Assembly (NCBI RefSeq): GCF_000227135.1
Contig: NC_018257.1
Span: 565,777-629,776 of the forward strand
Reading direction: 5' to 3'
Length of the DNA: 64,000 bases
Source of the DNA: Leishmania donovani
Lineage: Eukaryota > Euglenozoa > Kinetoplastea > Trypanosomatida > Trypanosomatidae
Both the position numbers and the translations under genes were made by a program. The notes under the pieces were generated by a model that worked only from the letters and a program-made list of their open reading frames with translations, ran no database searches and was not told the origin of the DNA. This document shows positions 61,836 to 64,000 of the stretch, piece by piece. Position 1 is the first letter of the stretch. Each line of letters opens with the position of its first letter.

Positions 61836-64000
61836 ATGTCTTTTTCACCGAATCCAATGGGTGCTGGGGCCGCTTCGGTGGCCCCCGAGCCAACTGGCGG
61901 CCCCGAGGCATCCCCGCGAAGTGTGCGCAGCAACACCCTCTATGCCGTGCTCAACGTCTCTCACACCGCGACTTTGGAGGAGATTACAGCAGCTTACCGC
62001 AAGCTTGCCCTCGTGTACCATCCTGACCGCCCAAACGGCTTGCAGTGGAAGTTCCAAGAGATTCAGCGCGCCTACGAGGTTCTCAGTCAGAAGGATGCGC
62101 GCGCCAAGTACGACATCCTACTGAGAGGAAAACTCGCCATGCAGAACTTTAAGCGTCCGCCCCCGCTAGAGTCGGTGCTGCAGCCTGTCTACGCGCTGCT
62201 CGCCGACGGCGCCTTCTACGAGTTTGAGGCGGCGCCCAGCAAGCTCAAGTGCAGCTTTCACTACGGCGACGGCATTCAGTTCAACAGCGACTGCGGCAGC
62301 TTCATCGGGCTCGCCGGCGACGGCTTCATATATTGGACCATCAGCGGGCGTGGGTTTGCTTCGCGGCTGTGCAAGGCAGGCAGCACTTTTGCCCTCTCCA
62401 GCGTTCGCGTCATGTATCGTAGCAACATGGGGCTGCTCAAGATGCCACTAAAGCGCTCGTCTTTGCGGTCTTCCCACACCAGTCGCCCCGCCGGCTCTGC
62501 TGGCGGCAAGCGGGCTGTGAGAGGCAGCACCGGCGATGCTGGGCCCTCGGAGAGAGCGAGCAGCGCCACCTGTGCGCGCGCTGCCAAAACGTCCGAGGCG
62601 GATCGCATCAAGAAGGCGTTGCTGAACAAGGAACGAAGCCGCAATTTGAAGAGGCGGATGGAGATGCTTAAGGAGGAGGAGACAGAGGAGCGCAATTATC
62701 TCCAACAGGATCTGTGGGGGCAGTTCAGCTCGTTGCACACGACGGCAGAGGCGGCGTTTCGGTGTACGCTGCAAGGCGCCGCTGTGCCGGTGGAGATGGC
62801 GCTTTGGATGGGCTATAAGTCTCCGGAGGAGGTGATGCTGCGCTCATCTGATGCATGCAGCTCGCCATTGCTTGCCGAGCAGGTGTCGCTGCAGGCCTCC
62901 TCGTTGTGGGTAGACCCGCTGCAAAGCGACTACTACAGCGACGACGAAATGCTGCGGGAGGCTTGCGACGGCAACAAGGAAGACAGCAGACATTGCATTA
63001 ACAACGGCGGAGACGTCGCCGCGCGTCACAAGCCTGACAGCGCCGACAGCTCGCCTTGCTCTTCGCAGCCCAGGCCAACTTCCGACGCAGCGCCAGATGG
63101 TGACGCCTTCCGCGGGCGTTCGGCGACGGCACCGGAGTCGCACTCACCGATTCTGCATCGCTTCAACAACGGTGCGGCTGCTGTCAGTGGAACTTCTGAT
63201 GGGGCCGAAGTGGCAGAAAAACAAATAGTTGCATCCCCGTCCACGCCGCCACCGTGCCCAATATCACCGATAGAGTCGTCAGGTGAAGCCGCCCCGCTGC
63301 ACCCCACAAGTGACTCATACGTCCCTCCCACCTCGCAACCGTCTTGTGCCGCGAATGTACCGGTAGCGAAGCTTGCAGCGCAGGAGGAGGCGCCACTGAC
63401 CGGCTTGCAGAGCAACCGTCAGCCTCACTCTAGTGGACTGTACACCAGCGCAGAGTCGGGTGAGCCCGCTTCGTCTTCCCTCGGCGTTTCCTCGCGGGCG
63501 ATTGGAAAGACCGTGAAGGCGGTGGCCCGAGCGAAGAGAGGTGTCGTAATGAGCGACTCCGCAGCTGCACTCCCTTCTCGGAACGTCGGCGTTAAGGATG
63601 AGCGTTCCCTGAGGGCTGGCTCAAAGGCGGCGACCGTCTCCTCGGACGCCAGCCCGCAGAAGGTTTCTGTCACCGGGACACCGGCCGGAGAGTTCAGCAA
63701 GGACCGCAAAGCTTGCCCGCCGCTTCCAAGACGAAAAAACAACGGCGGCGGCGTTGGAGATGCGATGCTGCCGGTGAGGTTAGGGCCCATTCTTCAGGAG
63801 AAGCCGGAGCGGAGTGCGAAAGGCAATAATGCGGTTCTGAGCAACAAGAATCCCGTGCCGAAGGAAAAGGAGCAGACAAGACCACGGTGGATGATGGCGA
63901 CCGAGGCCTACGCGCGCCGTGCAAACTTGCCGCTGGAAAAGTCCCTCAACGCGACAACGCAGAGCTCCTCGTTCTGTCATGAGGCCAGTCGAGCGTACAA
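61836..64000 (+). CDS. J-domain (DnaJ-like) co-chaperone, 3' end beyond window
   Basis: At least 721 codons from ATG 61836; the frame is still open at the window end. The J domain occupies about residues 33-96: Asn-Thr-Leu-Tyr start, Ala-Tyr-Arg-Lys-Leu-Ala helix II, the essential HPD at 62-64, and a helix III/IV with Ala-Tyr-Glu-Val-Leu-Ser. J proteins stimulate Hsp70 ATPase activity through HPD. No Gly/Phe region or zinc-finger repeats follow, so it is a type III J protein. Residues about 105-190 look folded, about 245-300 form a Lys/Arg/Glu helix, and beyond about 365 the chain is Ser/Ala/Pro-rich and disordered. A second ATG at 61857 (codon 8) is an alternative start. Confidence 0.9.
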   Translation, partial: MSFSPNPMGAGAASVAPEPTGGPEASPRSVRSNTLYAVLNVSHTATLEEITAAYRKLALVYHPDRPNGLQWKFQEIQRAYEVLSQKDARAKYDILLRGKLAMQNFKRPPPLESVLQPVYALLADGAFYEFEAAPSKLKCSFHYGDGIQFNSDCGSFIGLAGDGFIYWTISGRGFASRLCKAGSTFALSSVRVMYRSNMGLLKMPLKRSSLRSSHTSRPAGSAGGKRAVRGSTGDAGPSERASSATCARAAKTSEADRIKKALLNKERSRNLKRRMEMLKEEETEERNYLQQDLWGQFSSLHTTAEAAFRCTLQGAAVPVEMALWMGYKSPEEVMLRSSDACSSPLLAEQVSLQASSLWVDPLQSDYYSDDEMLREACDGNKEDSRHCINNGGDVAARHKPDSADSSPCSSQPRPTSDAAPDGDAFRGRSATAPESHSPILHRFNNGAAAVSGTSDGAEVAEKQIVASPSTPPPCPISPIESSGEAAPLHPTSDSYVPPTSQPSCAANVPVAKLAAQEEAPLTGLQSNRQPHSSGLYTSAESGEPASSSLGVSSRAIGKTVKAVARAKRGVVMSDSAAALPSRNVGVKDERSLRAGSKAATVSSDASPQKVSVTGTPAGEFSKDRKACPPLPRRKNNGGGVGDAMLPVRLGPILQEKPERSAKGNNAVLSNKNPVPKEKEQTRPRWMMATEAYARRANLPLEKSLNATTQSSSFCHEASRAY

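Noticed and set aside
1..64000. tRNA, rRNA or CRISPR features
   Set aside because: I looked for tRNA B-box-like GGTTCGA patterns, long conserved rRNA-like blocks and regularly spaced direct repeats and found none that held up; the tandem arrays are simple microsatellites.
1..64000. A strand-switch region with a transcription start or stop
   Set aside because: All supported genes are on the plus strand; the only minus-strand evidence (22061-22780) is broken and weak.

Overview
The window looks like a stretch of a Leishmania (trypanosomatid) chromosome. All convincing genes are intron-free and lie on the + strand, as in one directional gene cluster. They are separated by 0.4-4.7 kb of pyrimidine-rich DNA full of GT/CA microsatellites and homopolymers. 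Pyrimidine tracts followed by AG, as used for spliced-leader trans-splicing, precede many start codons. Three copies of a SIDER-type degenerate retroposon lie downstream of genes. The gene content (RAB28, an XMAP215/TOG protein, IFT46 and a CRK11-like kinase in this order) matches, from memory, T. brucei chromosome 6 and Leishmania chromosome 30; that placement is inference.

Layout. 1-6001: repeats, an assembly gap, a near-identical copy of the 3' end and downstream region of the Hsp33 gene, a SIDER copy, then long non-coding DNA. 6002-9247: ferric reductase (LFR1-like). 12255-14345: predicted mitochondrial helical protein. 15443-15829: small two-span membrane protein. 17119-17571: EMC4. 18647-20146: Hsp33 redox chaperone, followed by a duplicated tail, a gap and a SIDER. 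23347-24258: CRAL-TRIO (Sec14-like) protein, with a decayed paralogue at 26220-26980. 28283-29263: hypothetical. 30164-33079: membrane-anchored Clp-type AAA+ ATPase. 33770-34477: RAB28. 35770-36720: disordered protein with three TQT (LC8-type) motifs. 37301-38476: coiled-coil protein. 38932-39030: gap. 39420-40361 and 41090-41587: two hypotheticals in a less GC-rich stretch. 42296-48184: XMAP215/TOG protein. 48185-52914: long spacer with a SIDER, a (CACACG)14 array and a frameshifted small ORF. 52915-54288: IFT46. 56259-58139: CDK-related kinase. 61836-64000: J-domain protein running off the window.

Functional themes. RAB28, XMAP215, IFT46, the TQT-motif protein and the coiled-coil protein suggest a local concentration of microtubule, basal body and flagellum functions. 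Trypanosomatid gene order does not normally reflect operon-like co-function, so this is a pointer only. EMC4 (ER membrane insertion), Hsp33 (oxidative-stress chaperone), the AAA+ ATPase and the J-protein are protein-quality genes. Expression is expected to be set post-transcriptionally through UTRs, where the SIDER copies sit. Four N gaps (354-452, 20428-20728, 38932-39030, 48846-48899) limit interpretation locally. I saw no tRNA, rRNA or CRISPR array.
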